From: RH-AL1 sp965249685
Lineage (GTDB): Bacteria; Pseudomonadota; Alphaproteobacteria; Rhizobiales; Beijerinckiaceae
Length of the DNA: 64,000 nt
NCBI GenBank assembly: GCA_965249685.1
Contig: CBDFMN010000003.1
Location: 1,860,001-1,924,000 of the forward strand
Direction of reading: 5' to 3'
Shown here: in pieces, positions 56,101-64,000 of the stretch
Layout of the letters: the number at the start of each line of letters is the position of its first letter
Numbering within the stretch: the first letter of the stretch is position 1
The notes under the pieces: model-generated
The model's database searches: none
The model's input: only the letters and a program-made list of their open reading frames with translations
Told to the model about the DNA's origin: nothing
Translations under genes and position numbers: made by a program

Positions 56101-56660
56101 GGAATACATGGCGCAAGGTTGGCCCCTTCGTCGAATATCCCTGGCTGTTGCGGCCTTTCGACCGGATCCGCTTCTTCCCCGTCGACCATGCTGAACTGAC
56201 CGAGGCGCGTGCCGCCTTCCCGCACGGAGCTTACGCCGTCCGAATCGAGGAGGACCGCTTCTCCTACGCCGACTATGCGGCCGAAACCGCGCGCGACGCC
56301 GACGCCATCGCGGCCGCCAAGTTGCGGCAACAAACGGCCTTCGACGTCGAACGACGACGCTGGAAGGCCGAAGGTCTCGACATGTTTCAGTCCGGCCATA
56401 GCACGCCGCCGGCGACAGACTCGGGGAGCGTCCCCGACGGTTGCATAGGCGTCGCCAGCCCCATCCCTGGCAACGTGTGGAAAATCCTCATAGAGCCTGG
56501 CCAAAGGGTCGAAGCCGGTGAAACCGTCGTCGTCCTGGAATCCATGAAGATGGAAATCGCCGTACCTGCCCCGGCCGGCGGGACGATCGTCGAGGTCCGG
56601 ACGGCGCCGGGCCGAACCCTTCATCGCGGCGAATTCATCGCGATTCTCACGAAATCCTGA
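53121..56660 (+). CDS. Biotin-dependent urea/guanidine carboxylase
   Basis: A 1179-residue multidomain carboxylase. A biotin carboxylase domain (about 1-450; KILIANRGEIAARVIRT, STAGGGGIGM, SFLEVNTRLQVEHPVTE) is followed by a KipA/AHS2-type domain (about 465-770; SSVQDLPGRLGLWPVGVPPS, HPSNIHDNAYAVGAVDF), a KipI/AHS1-type domain (about 780-1000) and a C-terminal biotinyl domain with ESMKME (biotinyl Lys1143). Urea and guanidine carboxylases share this layout. The adjacent UAAP pair favours guanidine, because carboxyguanidine needs a deiminase and carboxyurea (allophanate) does not. No allophanate hydrolase gene follows, so that step must be encoded elsewhere. Confidence 0.9.
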   Translation: MFAKILIANRGEIAARVIRTCHRMGIATVAVYSDADRFTRPVLDADEVVRLGPAPAAQSYLDIETVIAACRTTGAQAVHPGYGFLAENAAFAQRLAGAGIGFIGPRPEHLRAFGLKHTARDLAKASGVPLLPGSGLLADVDGALVAALDVGYPVMLKSTAGGGGIGMVLCPDAGSLREGFAAVERTAKASFGDARVYLERFVAEARHIEVQIFGDGAGRVVALGERDCSLQRRNQKVIEETPAPNLPDAVRHALHAAAVRLGESVAYLSAGTVEFIYDARREDYSFLEVNTRLQVEHPVTEAVYGIDLVEWMIRQAAGEDVLSQAGPLRPRGAAIEARLYAEMPHAGFRPSAGLLTEVRWPVGARVDTWVERGTEVTPYYDPMLAKIIVAGGNRDEALAALRAALQDTAVLGIETNLGYLRAIAASDLFASGAVVTTALRDFPFCPACLEVVLPGAQSSVQDLPGRLGLWPVGVPPSGPMDPRSFARANTLVGNPAETAALEFTLAGPTLRFTAATTVALSGARMPMRLDGAPVAHDEAIALKAGQQLAIGAIEGPGQRAYLAVRGGLAAPLVLGSRATFALGAFGGHATGTLKTGDVLHYGSAPAIEASPPEPVPLTRDWTLAVVYGPHGAPDFFQAQDIDDLFSATYEVHFNSDRTGVRLIGPTPRWARPDGGEAGLHPSNIHDNAYAVGAVDFTGDMPILLGPDGPSLGGFVCPAVVARDELWKLGQLTPGDSVCFVPAARPADPAPQLAPAIRRGRSERGSPILGTFDDGPVPVVYRRQGDDNLLVEYGPMALDIALRLRIHLLAEAVAAEKLTGLIELTPGVRSLQVHYDGTVVSRTRVLDLLRALERGLPSAEAVTVPSRIVHLPLSWNDPQAELAMRRYQELVRPDAPWCPSNIEFIRRINGLDSEADVRRIVFDASYLVLGLGDVYLGAPVATPVDPRHRLVTTKYNPARTWTPENAVGIGGAYMCIYGMEGPGGYQLFGRTIQVWNTWRKVGPFVEYPWLLRPFDRIRFFPVDHAELTEARAAFPHGAYAVRIEEDRFSYADYAAETARDADAIAAAKLRQQTAFDVERRRWKAEGLDMFQSGHSTPPATDSGSVPDGCIGVASPIPGNVWKILIEPGQRVEAGETVVVLESMKMEIAVPAPAGGTIVEVRTAPGRTLHRGEFIAILTKS

Positions 56661-56812
56661 CGTCGCTCTCGGCTACAGACCGGGTTCTTGCATGTGTCGG
56701 GGCGAAGACAGGCTACATCGAGCAAACGACTTGGACGTTACCACTCCGCAGCACAAGGGCAACACTCCAGCGCATCGGGGGGACCAAACGAAAGCCTGAC
56801 CCTGCACTCGCC

Positions 56813-59185
56813 TCAAGCGGCATCGGCACAGGGCAGACCTCGCATGAACAGGTCGGCCACCAAGGCAGCGGAGACGGGCTTGCTGAACAGGTAGCCTTGG
56901 AGCTGATCGCACCCCTCCGCCACTGCAAAGCTACGTTGCTCGAGCGTTTCGATGCCCTCTGCCGTCACCGTCATGCCGAGCTTGGCGCCGAGTGTGGCGA
57001 CCGCCTGGACGATGGCGACGCTATCGGGATCGCCCGGTAGTTGGCGTACGAACGACTGATCGATCTTGATCTTGTCGAAGGGGAAGCGCCGCAGGTAGCT
57101 CAGAGACGAGTATCCGGTGCCGAAATCGTCCATGGAAATGCGAATACCGAGGTCTCGGAGCGTATGGAGGATATCGAGCGTCAAGCCGTCATCCTGGAGA
57201 AGCGCATTCTCGGTCAGTTCAAGTTCAAGACGGTGCGGCGACAATCCGGTCTCACTCAGAATGCTTGCGACGCTGGTAGCGAAATGCCGATCCCGCAACT
57301 GAACAGGCGAAACGTTCACGGCGACTGAAAGGTGGTCGGTCCATAAGGCGGCCTCGGTACAGGCCGCACGCAGCACGTGGTGACCGATCGCGCTGATCAA
57401 TCCAAGTTCCTCGGCCAGCGGTATGAACTCCGCAGTCGGAACCGTCCCGCTCTGGGGATGATTCCAGCGCACGAGCGCCTCCGCGCCCTGGTAAGTCCCA
57501 TACCTGGCATCCACTTGAGGCTGGTAGACCACTTCGAATTCTTGACGCTCGATGGCACGGCGCAAATCGAGTTCCGACTTGCGTCGGGCCTGCATACGAT
57601 CGTTCATGGCGGGCTCGAAGAAGCGATAAGTGCCGCGGCCTTCGTCCTTGGCGCGATAAAGGGCGAGGTCGGCGTTGCGCGACAGGACCTCCAGCGTCTC
57701 ACCGTCCGCAGGTGCCAGAGCGACGCCCAGGCTCAAGCCAAGGTCCACGATCTGATCCTCGATGACGAAGGGCTGACCGACGCACCCGACGATGCGCTCG
57801 ATGATCGCGACGATATCGCTCGTGCCGCCCGTGCGTTCGACCAGGATGGCGAACTCATCGCCGCCGAGACGCGCGACGATGTCTCCATCGCGGACCAACT
57901 CGCCCAGCCGCGCGGCCACCTGGCGCAGAACCTCGTCGCCGGCCGCGTGGCCGAGAGTATCGTTGACTGTTTTGAAGCGATCCAGATCGAGCATCAAGAA
58001 GGCAAACGAGTCATCGTCCTTCCGTCGTGATGAGCAGCGCGCCGTCACGGCCTCTCCGAAGCTCATACGGTTGGCAAGACCCGTCAGAACGTCGCAGCGC
58101 GCGAGCCGCGTCATATCGGCCTCTGTTCTCAGGCGGTCCCGCTGATCGCGGATGCCGACGACGGTCTGTGTCCTGCCGCGAAACACAATCCGTTTGAAGG
58201 CGACCTTGACAGGGATGCACTCTTCTTTCGCGGTGAGGAGGGTCGCATCGCATTCGGTACCGTCAAGCGAGACGGGAACACTTAAACCGGGAAGAAGCCG
58301 CACGATAGGGAGGCCAACCATCTCTCTGGCAGAACGGCCCGTCATAAGCTCAAGGCTGCTGTTGAGTCCGGCTATGCTCAAACCGTCGCAGACGAGAAGC
58401 CCTTCAATAGCGACGTCCGCAAAATCCTGTAGGCGATCTTGCTCGGCCTGCCGCTGGCGGCTTTCGCGAACGCGTAGCCACAAGGCGGCGAGTGAGAGGC
58501 CCATGATTACGACCGCCACGTTCGCCACGAGGATAGCCAGGACCATGATGTTTACTGCGCCCTCGGGATCCAACGCCCGTGGATTGTAGACGATCGTGAC
58601 CGCGCTCATCCCGATGAAGTGGGCGGAACAAACCGCCAGCAGGAGTGCTGCGGGGCCGAGCGCGCGAAGGAATCGGTGTCGGCTCAGGGGGAGCAAAGCT
58701 GCAAGAGCGGCCAATCCAACGCCCGAGAGGATCGAGGCGGTAACCGGTCCGAAGTTGAAAAAGAGGTCTCCCTTCATCTGAAGGGCACTCATCCCGGTGT
58801 AATGCATGGCGGATATCGCGAACCCCACGATCGCGCCTCCGAGCAAGCGTCCTCCAGCGCCCTTGACCGTAAGGAGAGTGACCGCGCCCAGGCCTACCAA
58901 GCTCAAGGCCAACAGGTAGGAAGCAACGGTCCTCGCGATTCCGAAACGGATGGGTAGCCCGGGCTCGAAGGCGATCATGGCGATGAAGTGGGTCGCCCAT
59001 ATCGCCGAGGACGTCGCAACGACAGCGGCAACGCTCCATAGAATCCGGTCTCTTCGATCGTCGGTTCGGAGCACCTCTCGAGCAAGAGAGAACGTCGAAT
59101 AGACACCCAGCGCGCAGATAAGAGCCGCCAAGATAACGAGGTTGAGGTCGTGTTTGCCTGTAATGCAGGTATAAAGCGCCGTCAA
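56813..59185 (-). CDS. MHYT-PAS-GGDEF-EAL cyclic-di-GMP protein
   Basis: A 790-residue membrane protein that may both make and degrade c-di-GMP. The N-terminal MHYT sensor (about 10-245) has its three motifs: WATHFIAM (63-70), MHYTGM (127-132) and AHFIGM further on. MHYT is proposed to bind copper and sense O2, CO or NO. A PAS-like segment follows, then GGDEF with intact LGGDEFAIL and EAL with AEALVRW, NVSPVQLRD and DDFGTGYSSL, so both active sites look intact. The start appears to be TTG 59185, nine bases after AGGAAAGG. Confidence 0.88.
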   Translation of the reverse strand: MTALYTCITGKHDLNLVILAALICALGVYSTFSLAREVLRTDDRRDRILWSVAAVVATSSAIWATHFIAMIAFEPGLPIRFGIARTVASYLLALSLVGLGAVTLLTVKGAGGRLLGGAIVGFAISAMHYTGMSALQMKGDLFFNFGPVTASILSGVGLAALAALLPLSRHRFLRALGPAALLLAVCSAHFIGMSAVTIVYNPRALDPEGAVNIMVLAILVANVAVVIMGLSLAALWLRVRESRQRQAEQDRLQDFADVAIEGLLVCDGLSIAGLNSSLELMTGRSAREMVGLPIVRLLPGLSVPVSLDGTECDATLLTAKEECIPVKVAFKRIVFRGRTQTVVGIRDQRDRLRTEADMTRLARCDVLTGLANRMSFGEAVTARCSSRRKDDDSFAFLMLDLDRFKTVNDTLGHAAGDEVLRQVAARLGELVRDGDIVARLGGDEFAILVERTGGTSDIVAIIERIVGCVGQPFVIEDQIVDLGLSLGVALAPADGETLEVLSRNADLALYRAKDEGRGTYRFFEPAMNDRMQARRKSELDLRRAIERQEFEVVYQPQVDARYGTYQGAEALVRWNHPQSGTVPTAEFIPLAEELGLISAIGHHVLRAACTEAALWTDHLSVAVNVSPVQLRDRHFATSVASILSETGLSPHRLELELTENALLQDDGLTLDILHTLRDLGIRISMDDFGTGYSSLSYLRRFPFDKIKIDQSFVRQLPGDPDSVAIVQAVATLGAKLGMTVTAEGIETLEQRSFAVAEGCDQLQGYLFSKPVSAALVADLFMRGLPCADAA

Positions 59186-60487
59186 AATTCCGACCTTTCC
59201 TGAAATGAGGTCGAGCTCCGGCGCGATTGGCCGAAGACGGCGACAGGACCGGGACGGTAGAATTACATCAAAAGTTTAAAGAATTTGCTTGCGGTCAAGC
59301 TCCTGCCATCGCGGCAAAGGCGAAGCTCGAAGGGCAAGGATCATTCTGGGCCGAGGCGATGCGGCGGAGGGACCACCGATGCAATCAGCGTGGCACAACG
59401 GCCGGGTTGGACGGGGGTCTTATCGGAGGGTCCAGGTCTCCCTCGCCGGCATGGGCGCCATCGGAGACACTGGCCGCGCCACCAAGGCTCTTACCACGCT
59501 ATTGATCCTCGGATACCGCGCCGGACGGAGCAGCGATCCCCGCGGCGGCACCTGTTGTATCTACCTTATATCCCAAAGCTGCGGAGCTCCCGCCCAAGAC
59601 GGCCAAGGCGACAAACAGCCGTGTTGGACCTGACCGCATCTCTCACCTTCTTTATCGCTCAGCTTCGGCCTGCGCCGTGCACCTGCTGCCGGCTTTTGCG
59701 GCGCCGCACATCCCTGTGGAATTTGAAGCGGTACGCTGCCTATCGTTATACATCACGCAAAGAATACACGAAGATTTTGAGATAGCCTGGTAAGCAGCAC
59801 GGCTTCTCTTTGCATATCTTAACGATATCAAGACGGCTATTTAAACTCTGCCGCCTGCTTACTCGGCTATGACTTTTCGCTTCGGCTCATTCCGTTATCT
59901 AAGCAGGTTCTCAAGCCCTTCGGGGAAGCTTCGTCTCTACGCGCTGTCTTATCCAGCCTTTCCAATATTCAGCGAGACCCGCAGGGCATACGCGTACGAT
60001 GTTCGGATATTTTTCCATCCAGGACGTTGGTGGCCCCTCTTTGTACCTGAATTGCTATCCTCGACGATGTCGTTATGAGAAGCTGTCATAAGTCTCCTGT
60101 CGCAGCCGTCATTTCCCACACTAATGGCGCGTTCCCGACGTAATATTGCACACGCTCATGCCGCAGACGTGCGAACCTGCTGTTGGGTTCAACGCCAAGA
60201 ATTTTTTGAGCTACAGACGTAAATTCTCTTTGTCTGATTTAATTAGATACCGATTTTCGAGCTAGCGCAGCAGCTTCGAGCGCGGAGGCTTTAAAGCCTG
60301 TAGCTTTATACCCACGACCGCAAACGTATCAAAAAAGAGTGTCTTCCAACTGGCCTCGCACTATCTATAATGATGGATTAAAGGCGGTCGGCTGACGGCA
60401 TTTGGTAGTGGGTTCCCGACCCCACGAAGTCGCTTATTTGAGGCTTTGCAGATCGTCCTGGCCTAAGACAATTGGAGATTGGATAAA
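59186..60487. other. 1.3-kb AT-richer stretch without a recognised gene
   Basis: GC content falls visibly, especially 59740-60400. Short frames exist (for example 59869-60078 on the plus strand) but lack ribosome sites, family similarity and coding composition. I found no tRNA, strong hairpin or repeat family here. It contains the upstream region of katG and could hold a small RNA, a peroxide-responsive site, or a decayed gene. Confidence 0.45.
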
Positions 60488-62743
60488 ATGACGCACGATG
60501 CCAACATTGGCGGGGGTATGTGCCCGTTTCGCGGGACGCGCATCGAAGGCGCACAGGGCTCGGGTCCGACGCTCGAAGATTGGTGGCCGGATCGTCTGCA
60601 CGTCGAGCTGCTTCACCAGCCGTCCGAGGCGGCCAATCCCATGGGTCGCGACTTCGACTACGCCAAGGCCTTCAAGACGATCGACCTCAAGGCACTGAAG
60701 GACGACATCTTCGAAATGCTGAGGACGTCGCAGGCCTGGTGGCCGGCCGATTACGGCCATTACGGTCCGCAGATGGTCCGCATGGCTTGGCATTCGGCTG
60801 GCACGTATCGCATCGCGGACGGGCGCGGTGGCGCCGGGAGCGGGATGCAACGCTTCCTTCCGATCAGCTCGTGGATCGACAACGGCAACACCGATAAATC
60901 GCGGCGTCTGCTGTGGCCGATCAAGCAGAAGTATGGCAGCGCGCTGAGCTGGGCCGACCTGATGGTCCTGACCGGCAATTGCGCCCTCGAGTCGATGGGC
61001 TTCAAGACCTTCGGCTTCGGCGGCGGCCGGATCGACGCCTGGGAAGCCGACCAAGCGACTTACTGGGGTCCCGAGACGGAGATGCTCGGACGCGAGCGTT
61101 GGGACGGAAATCCCAGCGAAGCCTATTACGATCTCGAGAATCCGCTTGCGGCGTCTGAGGCGTCGCTGATTTACGTCGACCCTGAGGGGCCAGGCGGCAA
61201 TGCCGATCCGCTCGGCTCCGCTCGCGAGATCCGCGAGACCTTCGCGCGCATGGCGATGAACGACGTCGAGACCGTTGCGCTGATCGCTGGCGGTCACGCG
61301 TTCGGCAAGAGCCATGGCGCTGTCTCGAAGGATCTTGTCGGCCCAGCCCCGGAAGCCGCTTCGATGGAGCATCAGGGCTTCGGCTGGATGAACGCGGCCG
61401 GAACTGGCAATGCCGAGTTCACCATGACCAATGGCATCGAGGGCTCGTGGACCTCGGAACCGACGAAGTGGGACGCGGAATATCTGCACAATCTCTTTGC
61501 GTTCGAGTGGGAGCTTACCGAGAGCCCAGCCGGCGCGAGACAGTGGAGGCCAAAGTCCGGCACCACGACGACGGCGGTGCCCGGCGGCACGGCTCCCGGT
61601 GGCACGACCCCTGACGCGCACATCGCCGGGCAGCGCAATCCGCTCATGATGATGACCTCGGATATCGCCCTGCGCTTGGACCCTGACTATGCCCGGATCT
61701 GCCGCAGCTTTATGGACGACATGGGTTACTTCGAGCAGGAATTCTCGAAGGCTTGGTACAAGCTGACCCACCGCGACATGGGTCCAAAGGTTCGCTATCT
61801 CGGCCCCGAGGTGCCCGCGCAGGACATGATCTGGCAGGATCCGATCCCCGCGCTTGATCACGCGGTCATCGGTTCGGCCGACGTCGCCGACCTCAAGGCC
61901 AAAATTCTGGCAACCGGTCTGACGGTGTCGGAACTCGCCGGGACCGCCTGGGCGTCGGCCTCGACCTTCCGCAATTCGGACAAGCGCGGCGGTGCCAACG
62001 GGGCACGTATCCGTCTCGCCCCGCAGAAGGACTGGGAAGTCAACCAGCCCCAGCAGCTCGCCAAGGTGCTGTCTACCCTCGAGAGCATCCAAAAGGCTTT
62101 CAACGACGCTCAGTTCGGCGGCAAGAAGGTCTCGATGGCGGACCTGATCGTACTCGGCGGGTGCGCCGGGATCGAAAAGGCCGCTGGAGATGCGGGGGTC
62201 AACGTCGCCGTCCCGTTCACGCCGGGCCGCATGGATACGACGCAGGAGAACACCGAGGTCGAATACTTCGAGTGGCTGCATCCGGTGGCGGATGGCTTTC
62301 GCAACTTTCAACGGCGACAGTACAAGGTCGCGTGTGAGGCGTTCCTGCTCGACAGGGCCAACCTACTCACATTAAGCGCTCCGCAGCTTACGGCGCTGAT
62401 CGGCGGGATGCGGGTGCTCGGCATGAACTGGGACAATTCGAAGCACGGCGTCTTCACCGATCGGCCCGGCGTCTTGACCAACGACTTCTTCGTTAACCTG
62501 TTCGATATGGAGACGGTCTGGAGCCCAACCGATACGTCGAAGACGGCGTTCGAGGGGCGTGATCGAAAGACGGGCGTTTTGAAGTGGACCGGCACCCGGG
62601 CAGATCTGGTCTTTGGTTCCGATGCGCACCTCCGCGCCGTGGGCGAGGTCTATGCAGCCAGGGACGGCCATACGAAGTTCGTGCATGATTTTGTCGCCTC
62701 GTGGGACAAGGTCATGATGCTCGATCGGTTCGACGTGAACTAG
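60488..62743 (+). CDS. katG: Catalase-peroxidase KatG
   Basis: A 751-residue bifunctional haem catalase-peroxidase. Distal-site residues Arg98, Trp101 and His102 (VRMAWHSAGTYR), the covalent adduct trio Trp101-Tyr229-Met255, and the proximal His270 (AGGHAFGKSHG) are all present, so full catalase activity is expected. The C-terminal degenerate peroxidase-like domain is complete. ATG 60488 is chosen; a TTG three codons earlier is possible. GGAG lies 11 bases upstream. No oxyR is adjacent. A strong hairpin follows the stop. Confidence 0.96.
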   Translation: MTHDANIGGGMCPFRGTRIEGAQGSGPTLEDWWPDRLHVELLHQPSEAANPMGRDFDYAKAFKTIDLKALKDDIFEMLRTSQAWWPADYGHYGPQMVRMAWHSAGTYRIADGRGGAGSGMQRFLPISSWIDNGNTDKSRRLLWPIKQKYGSALSWADLMVLTGNCALESMGFKTFGFGGGRIDAWEADQATYWGPETEMLGRERWDGNPSEAYYDLENPLAASEASLIYVDPEGPGGNADPLGSAREIRETFARMAMNDVETVALIAGGHAFGKSHGAVSKDLVGPAPEAASMEHQGFGWMNAAGTGNAEFTMTNGIEGSWTSEPTKWDAEYLHNLFAFEWELTESPAGARQWRPKSGTTTTAVPGGTAPGGTTPDAHIAGQRNPLMMMTSDIALRLDPDYARICRSFMDDMGYFEQEFSKAWYKLTHRDMGPKVRYLGPEVPAQDMIWQDPIPALDHAVIGSADVADLKAKILATGLTVSELAGTAWASASTFRNSDKRGGANGARIRLAPQKDWEVNQPQQLAKVLSTLESIQKAFNDAQFGGKKVSMADLIVLGGCAGIEKAAGDAGVNVAVPFTPGRMDTTQENTEVEYFEWLHPVADGFRNFQRRQYKVACEAFLLDRANLLTLSAPQLTALIGGMRVLGMNWDNSKHGVFTDRPGVLTNDFFVNLFDMETVWSPTDTSKTAFEGRDRKTGVLKWTGTRADLVFGSDAHLRAVGEVYAARDGHTKFVHDFVASWDKVMMLDRFDVN

Positions 62744-62801
62744 GGTCGGCGACGGCTCAGACTTGTAAGCGGTCTCTGCGGCGCTCCAAAGAGGCCCCAT
62801 A

Positions 62802-62830
62802 GGACGGGCGAACCATGTGTTCGCCCGTCC
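62802..62830. terminator. Bidirectional hairpin between katG and the CBS-BON gene
   Basis: GGACGGGCGAAC, loop CATGT, GTTCGCCCGTCC: a perfect 12-bp GC-rich stem in the gap between two convergent genes. No T-run on either side, but position and stability fit a shared terminator. Confidence 0.6.
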
Positions 62831-62952
62831 ACAAGCTCGATCACCCAGCACCCACGCAAACGACGCCGGGTGGGTCGCGACGGATGCGTGTCACGCCAGT
62901 CTGTACGCCAACCGAACACGCAGCCCCTAGGCAAGATCGCCAGGATGCTGGT

Positions 62953-63651
62953 TCACAATCCGGGGACAACGACCGTCTCGAAGAGCTGAAGCTTATCGTC
63001 GATTGAGGTCACGCCGTCGATACTCTCCGCGACGACAATCGCTGCCCTTCTTTGATCGTCGTTGAAGACTCCTCCTTCTAACTTGACTCGTCCGCTTGAC
63101 ACGGACACGTCGATCGAACAGTCGACGGCCCATCGTTGCTTTCCGAGCACCGTCAGAATAGCGGTCCTGATCGCTTCGTCCGAGGCAGCCGGGCTCGATA
63201 CCCTCCGCGCCATAGCCTGTCGCAGGGCGCGCACGAAGTCGGCTCTGGTCACGATCCCGACGAGCACGCCGCCAGAGATGACGGGTAACAGTCTAAACTT
63301 CCTTTTTTCCATCAGGTCGGCGGCGTCCATCAGCGAAGCGTCCGCGTCCACCGTCACCGGCATCGGACTCATGACGTCCGCCACGCGACGGCCATTCGCT
63401 TTGCTATAGGCCTCAGCGAGAGCGGTAGAGCCTCCAAAGGCCCACCACCAGCTCTTCGGTTCCGCTTGCGTGCCAAGCTCCATGCGATGGAGGAGATCGC
63501 CTTCGCTCAGGATACCGCAAAGTCGGCTCGACTCATCGAGGACCGGCAACCCGCCAACCCTATGCTCGATGAGAAGGTCGAGTGCTGCGGCCAACGTTGC
63601 TTGCGACGCTACTGTGATGACCGCCCTCGTCATGATCTGATCGACACGCAT
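62953..63651 (-). CDS. CBS-pair and BON domain protein
   Basis: A 232-residue cytoplasmic protein with two CBS domains (MRVDQIMTRAVITVASQATL at 1-20 and VADVMSPMPVTVDADASL), which bind adenosyl ligands, followed by a BON domain at about 150-220 (WAVDCSIDVSVSSGRVKLEG). Such CBS-BON proteins are stress-associated and of unknown target. ATG 63651 follows AGGAGAAGCAG; a frame extension of nine codons is less likely. It is convergent with katG. Confidence 0.88.
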   Translation of the reverse strand: MRVDQIMTRAVITVASQATLAAALDLLIEHRVGGLPVLDESSRLCGILSEGDLLHRMELGTQAEPKSWWWAFGGSTALAEAYSKANGRRVADVMSPMPVTVDADASLMDAADLMEKRKFRLLPVISGGVLVGIVTRADFVRALRQAMARRVSSPAASDEAIRTAILTVLGKQRWAVDCSIDVSVSSGRVKLEGGVFNDDQRRAAIVVAESIDGVTSIDDKLQLFETVVVPGL

Positions 63652-63787
63652 CTGCTTCTCCTGATTGATTATCGCCACATGCCGTTAAGCCGCCGCAACC
63701 TGACACGCGTTGCGGCCCGTCTTCTTGATCCTGATCAACCACGACCTGAATATGCGCTCGCCAGCGAAGCCGCGAGTGCCGCCGTCG

Positions 63788-64000
63788 CTATAATGGACAG
63801 CGGGTTAAAACGTCCTTGAGCGACGTCGCATAGAAGTCCGCACCGACGACAGCCTTCATCCGCTCATCCGTCAAGATTTCGTCGTCACGCGTCCAAAGGC
63901 CAACAACGATCTTTGCTTCTGGCCAGCGATTCCGAACTCGTCGATTCAGATAATGCAATCGTGAGGAGCTTCCAGCGATCTCGAGAGACGTGAGGCAGAC
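63788..64000 (-). CDS. C-terminal part of a probable AI-2E family transporter (partial)
   Basis: The last 70 codons of a gene entering from beyond the window: VCLTSLEIAGSSSRLHYLNR, then VRNRWPEAKIVVGLWTRDD, then ADFYATSLKDVLTRCPL and a TAG stop. I recognise this from the soluble C-terminal extension found on AI-2E-type (PerM-like) membrane proteins in Hyphomicrobiales, where a similar segment reads LRYL..R..P...VLVGLW. The membrane part lies outside the window, so the name is tentative. The frame is uninterrupted to the window edge. Confidence 0.55.
   Translation of the reverse strand, partial: VCLTSLEIAGSSSRLHYLNRRVRNRWPEAKIVVGLWTRDDEILTDERMKAVVGADFYATSLKDVLTRCPL

Noticed and set aside
59869..60078. 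69-codon plus-strand frame before katG
   Set aside because: No ribosome site, odd Ser/Arg/Tyr/Phe composition, and it lies in an AT-richer zone where chance frames are expected.
60434..62311. 625-codon open frame opposite katG
   Set aside because: Antisense shadow; katG has every catalytic residue in the sense frame.

Overview
This is GC-rich chromosomal DNA from an alphaproteobacterium, most likely Hyphomicrobiales (a Beijerinckiaceae/Methylobacteriaceae-like relative). That assignment is inferred from gene content and style: a ccmCDG/ispZ/ftsY neighbourhood, an ftsEX block, short-form purL, an IalB-family protein, many GTG/TTG starts and many ATGA/GTGA gene overlaps. I saw no transposase, integrase, rRNA or CRISPR array.

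Housekeeping half (0-22.7 kb): acyltransferase; secreted alpha/beta hydrolase; an NTF2-like secreted protein; P1-type peptidase; cytochrome c maturation genes ccmC-ccmD-ccmG; ispZ; sdaA; ftsY; a zinc-ribbon membrane protein; ftsE-ftsX followed by a lytic transglycosylase; an IalB-like protein; acsA; an L,D-transpeptidase; purL; a ThDP enzyme; a small lipoprotein; leuA; and tRNA-Lys(CUU). Upstream of leuA is a short leucine-codon-rich open frame followed by mutually exclusive inverted repeats, which looks like a leucine attenuator. Its promoter spacing suggests a leaderless leader peptide.

Accessory half (22.7-39 kb): a small-ORF region beside the tRNA; an MFS exporter and a LysR regulator; a monohaem cytochrome c; a GlcG-type protein; nicotinamidase; and a cyanurate/barbiturate ring-opening amidohydrolase. 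From 30.8 to 32.6 kb lies a gene graveyard with pieces of two polyamine-type ABC permeases, a poxB reduced to its two ends, and the last 60 codons of fumC. Then come a tautomerase, a thiamine-binding protein, a carotenoid oxygenase, a DUF2252 protein, an MgtC-like protein and an SMP-30 lactonase.

Nitrogen-assimilation region (39.3-56.7 kb): a complete five-gene Urt/Liv-type ABC importer; a DmeF-type cation exporter with an extra domain in its His-rich loop; a GFA protein; and then a divergent regulator/operon pair. The regulator is NikR-like but lacks two of the four nickel ligands. The operon encodes a NitT/TauT-type ABC importer, a GlnT-type glutamine synthetase-like enzyme, two urea-amidolyase-associated proteins (the carboxyguanidine deiminase family) and a biotin-dependent urea/guanidine carboxylase. 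A half-site pair with exactly the NikR 6-16-6 spacing sits between regulator and operon. The most economical reading is a guanidine (or urea-derivative) assimilation system under a repurposed NikR-type repressor. No allophanate hydrolase is present in the window.

End (56.8-64 kb): an MHYT-GGDEF-EAL c-di-GMP protein, a 1.3-kb gene-free AT-richer stretch, katG, a CBS-BON protein, and the 3' end of a probable AI-2E-type transporter gene running off the window.
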